This document shows positions 5,733 through 7,421 of a stretch of 7,421 nucleotides of DNA, piece by piece. Source of the DNA: Candidatus Pelagibacter sp. (GTDB lineage: Bacteria; Pseudomonadota; Alphaproteobacteria; Pelagibacterales; Pelagibacteraceae). The stretch lies in contig JAOHKR010000025.1 in the NCBI GenBank assembly GCA_028101445.1, forward strand, positions 1 to 7,421, written 5' to 3'. Both the position numbers and the translations under genes were made by a program. The notes below the pieces were generated by a model, which made no database searches, had not been told where the DNA came from, and saw only the letters and a list, made by a program, of their open reading frames with translations. The number at the start of each line of letters is the position of its first letter. The stretch's first letter is position 1.

Positions 5733-6281
5733 TTATTCGGCTTCTACCGAGTTTACTTCTTTAACATAATGTTTAAGAAGATTTTGAACACCTTGCTTTA
5801 AAGTCATTAGCGAGCTTGGGCAACCTGAACAGCTTCCTTGTAATTCAACTTTAACTATTCCATTCTCAAACGACTTAAACTTAATATCCCCACCATCTCT
5901 TGCCACAGCTGGTCGTATTTTGGTATCTAAAACTTCAATAATTTTGTTAATTGTTTCATTGCTATTGTTGGATTTATTAGGTTGTATTTTATCTTCTTTT
6001 AAAATGGGTTCATTATTTTTCTCAAAATAGTCATTTAAATGAGAAATAACCATTGGCTTGAGTTCTTTCCAAGTAACGTCTTTGGTTTTTTTTACTGATA
6101 AGAAATTTTTTGAAAGAAGTATAAGTTCAACTCCTTTAAATTCTAAAAGTTTTTTTATAAATGAATTTGATGTTTTGTTTATTTTGCTTTTTTGAAATTC
6201 CTCTGTGCCAACAGCTGAGATAGTCTTTTCAGATATAAATTTTAATGAATCTGGATTTGGAGTTTGTTCTGTTTGTATCAT
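5733..6281 (-). CDS. Nfu-type iron-sulfur cluster carrier (NifU N- and C-domain protein)
   Basis: Cytoplasmic Fe-S carrier that receives a 4Fe-4S cluster and hands it to target apoproteins. The N-terminal Nfu domain (about 1-88) begins with MIQTEQTPNPDSLKF, the family's typical opening, which fixes the start at 6281. After a polar linker (about 90-108, Asn/Lys-rich), the NifU C-terminal domain (about 112-178) contains IRPAVARDGGDIKF and the cluster-binding GSCSGCPSS, with the CxxC pair C151 and C154. The length of 182 aa is normal for the alphaproteobacterial/mitochondrial NFU1 architecture and distinct from the A-type-fused NfuA of enterobacteria. It lies 12 bases after trpS and two bases before the glucosaminidase gene. 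In many alphaproteobacteria this gene is found between trpS and tsaB, as here. A link to maturation of MiaB, encoded nearby, is plausible because Nfu proteins are known to serve it in E. coli. Confidence 0.95.
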   Translation of the reverse strand: MIQTEQTPNPDSLKFISEKTISAVGTEEFQKSKINKTSNSFIKKLLEFKGVELILLSKNFLSVKKTKDVTWKELKPMVISHLNDYFEKNNEPILKEDKIQPNKSNNSNETINKIIEVLDTKIRPAVARDGGDIKFKSFENGIVKVELQGSCSGCPSSLMTLKQGVQNLLKHYVKEVNSVEAE

Positions 6282-6293
6282 GACGGGTTTATA

Positions 6294-7298
6294 TTACAAC
6301 AATCCTACTATATCACGTATTTTCTTAATGTTTTCCTCAGCTATTATGTTGGCTTTTTCACTCCCATTTATAAGAATTTGCTTCAAATGCGATTTATCAT
6401 CAAGCAATTTTTGAATTTCACTAGCTACAGGCGTTATTTCATTAACTAAAATTTCTGTTAACTTATTTTTTAAAAAAGAATATTCCTTACCTGCCATATC
6501 CTGAAGTGTTTTTTCTAAATTATTTTTTGATAATTCAGAATAAATATTTAACAAATTTAGTGCTTCAGGTTTTTTTTCTAATGATTCTAAATTATCTGGA
6601 ATTGGTTCAGAGTCGGATTTGGCTTTTTTAATTTTTTTGTTTATCTCGTCCGCACTATCACTTAAGTTGATTCTTGAATAATCAGACTCCTCTGATTTAC
6701 TCATTTTTTTAGTTCCATCTCTTAAGCTCATTATTCTAGAAATATTTTTAGATATAAGAGGTTCTGGTAGTGGAAAAAAGTTTTCGCATTTAAAATCGTT
6801 ATTAAATTTTTGAGCTATATCTCTAGATAGTTCCAAATGTTGTTTTTGATCAGCTCCAACTGGTACATGGGTTGCTTTATATAAAAGAATATCAGCTGCC
6901 ATTAAATTTGGGTAGATGTATAATCCAACACTTGCCTTTTCTTTGTCTGATCCAGCCTTATCTTTAAATTGTGTCATTCTATTTAGCCAACCTATTCTTG
7001 ATACACAATTTAAGATCCAAGCTAATTCAGAGTGGCCGGAAACTGCAGATTGATTAAAGATAATACTTTTATTTGGATCTAAACCTGCTGCTAAAAAACT
7101 AGCTACTGTCTTGAAAACATTTTCTGATAATTCGCTGGGTTTCTGATAAATAGTGATAGCATGCAAATCAACTACGCAGTAAATACACTCCATTTCTTTT
7201 TGTAAAGATGTAAAATTTTTAAGTGCTCCCAGATAATTACCTAGATGCAGGTTACCAGTAGGCTGAACTCCAGAAAATACTAATTTTTTATTAATCAT
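6294..7298 (-). CDS. trpS: Tryptophanyl-tRNA synthetase
   Basis: Class I aminoacyl-tRNA synthetase that charges tRNA-Trp in the cytoplasm. The protein is 334 aa, the same length as the E. coli enzyme. The N-terminus [18 protein letters not shown] carries the HIGH-type signature HLGN at 18-21. The Rossmann fold includes CVVDLHAIT (41-49), [17 protein letters not shown] (126-142) and [18 protein letters not shown] (145-162). The KMSKS loop is intact at 198-202. An anticodon-binding helical C-terminal region follows and ends in [10 protein letters not shown]. The ATG at 7298 abuts the stop of the preceding gene with no gap, so the two are probably cotranscribed and translationally coupled. I see no tryptophan-responsive leader, and there is no room for one. 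Confidence 0.98.
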   Translation of the reverse strand: MINKKLVFSGVQPTGNLHLGNYLGALKNFTSLQKEMECIYCVVDLHAITIYQKPSELSENVFKTVASFLAAGLDPNKSIIFNQSAVSGHSELAWILNCVSRIGWLNRMTQFKDKAGSDKEKASVGLYIYPNLMAADILLYKATHVPVGADQKQHLELSRDIAQKFNNDFKCENFFPLPEPLISKNISRIMSLRDGTKKMSKSEESDYSRINLSDSADEINKKIKKAKSDSEPIPDNLESLEKKPEALNLLNIYSELSKNNLEKTLQDMAGKEYSFLKNKLTEILVNEITPVASEIQKLLDDKSHLKQILINGSEKANIIAEENIKKIRDIVGLL

Positions 7299-7421
7299 TT
7301 AATTTGTTTTATAATTTTTTAATTTTAATATTCCGAATAAGTAACAAGATAGCAAATAAACAATCCCTACGAAACCTACAATTGATAATAAATAAATTGC
7401 TTTAAATTTGTACGAATAATT
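7299..7421 (-). CDS. murJ: C-terminal fragment of a membrane protein, probably lipid II flippase MurJ (MviN)
   Basis: Forty codons in from the window edge end in TAA at 7301-7299, directly before the trpS ATG. They hold one hydrophobic helix (AIYLLSIVGFVGIVYLLSCYLFGI) followed by a short basic tail, KLKNYKTN. A terminal transmembrane helix with a Lys-rich cytoplasmic end fits MurJ, which flips lipid-linked peptidoglycan precursor across the inner membrane and is commonly encoded directly upstream of trpS in alphaproteobacteria. The fragment has no diagnostic motif, so the membrane-protein call is solid but MurJ depends on synteny. Confidence 0.65.
   Translation of the reverse strand, partial: NYSYKFKAIYLLSIVGFVGIVYLLSCYLFGILKLKNYKTN

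Noticed and set aside
6205..6449. Two plus-strand open frames spanning the nfu-trpS junction
   Set aside because: They lie opposite the conserved Nfu start and the trpS end, and neither resembles a known small protein.

Overview
The window reads as a piece of a SAR11-type (Candidatus Pelagibacter-like) alphaproteobacterial chromosome. The evidence is a very AT-rich sequence, Lys/Asn/Ile-rich proteins, almost no intergenic DNA, and a gene order that follows the familiar alphaproteobacterial series murJ-trpS-nfu ... tsaB-(rimI)-fur/mur-miaB-phoH-ybeY. This assignment is an inference from composition and synteny; no rRNA or other marker is present. With the starts chosen here, only about 28 bases of the 7421 lie outside a coding region.

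Layout, read from right to left because nine of ten genes are on the minus strand. At the right edge is the last 40 codons of a membrane protein whose stop touches the trpS start; by position and its terminal hydrophobic helix it is probably murJ, the lipid II flippase. Then come trpS (tryptophanyl-tRNA synthetase), an Nfu-type Fe-S carrier, and a 502-aa single-pass membrane protein with a C-terminal Bax/GH73-like glucosaminidase domain. The only plus-strand gene, a secreted NodB-type polysaccharide deacetylase, follows. Its 3' end shares a TTAA with the glucosaminidase stop, and its 5' end overlaps the divergent tsaB start by 32 bp. The second minus-strand block is tsaB (a strongly shortened t6A factor), a Fur/Mur regulator, miaB (TTG start), phoH and the first 20 codons of ybeY, which overlap the end of phoH and run off the left edge.

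Functionally, the tsaB-ybeY block is translation maintenance. TsaB and MiaB both serve modification of tRNA position 37, while PhoH/YbeZ and YbeY belong to the rRNA maturation module. Fur/Mur, Nfu and MiaB add an iron / Fe-S thread, since MiaB carries two Fe-S clusters and Nfu proteins deliver them. The deacetylase and glucosaminidase form a two-gene envelope-glycan insert between the conserved nfu and tsaB.

The points most worth a second look are the 127-aa mini-TsaB together with the missing rimI, the divergent 5' overlap where each candidate promoter lies inside the opposing gene, and the unusual N-terminal half of the glucosaminidase protein. I saw no RNA genes, CRISPR, insertion sequences or convincing intrinsic terminators. 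No wholly new system is evident; this is mostly core genome with an unusual junction.
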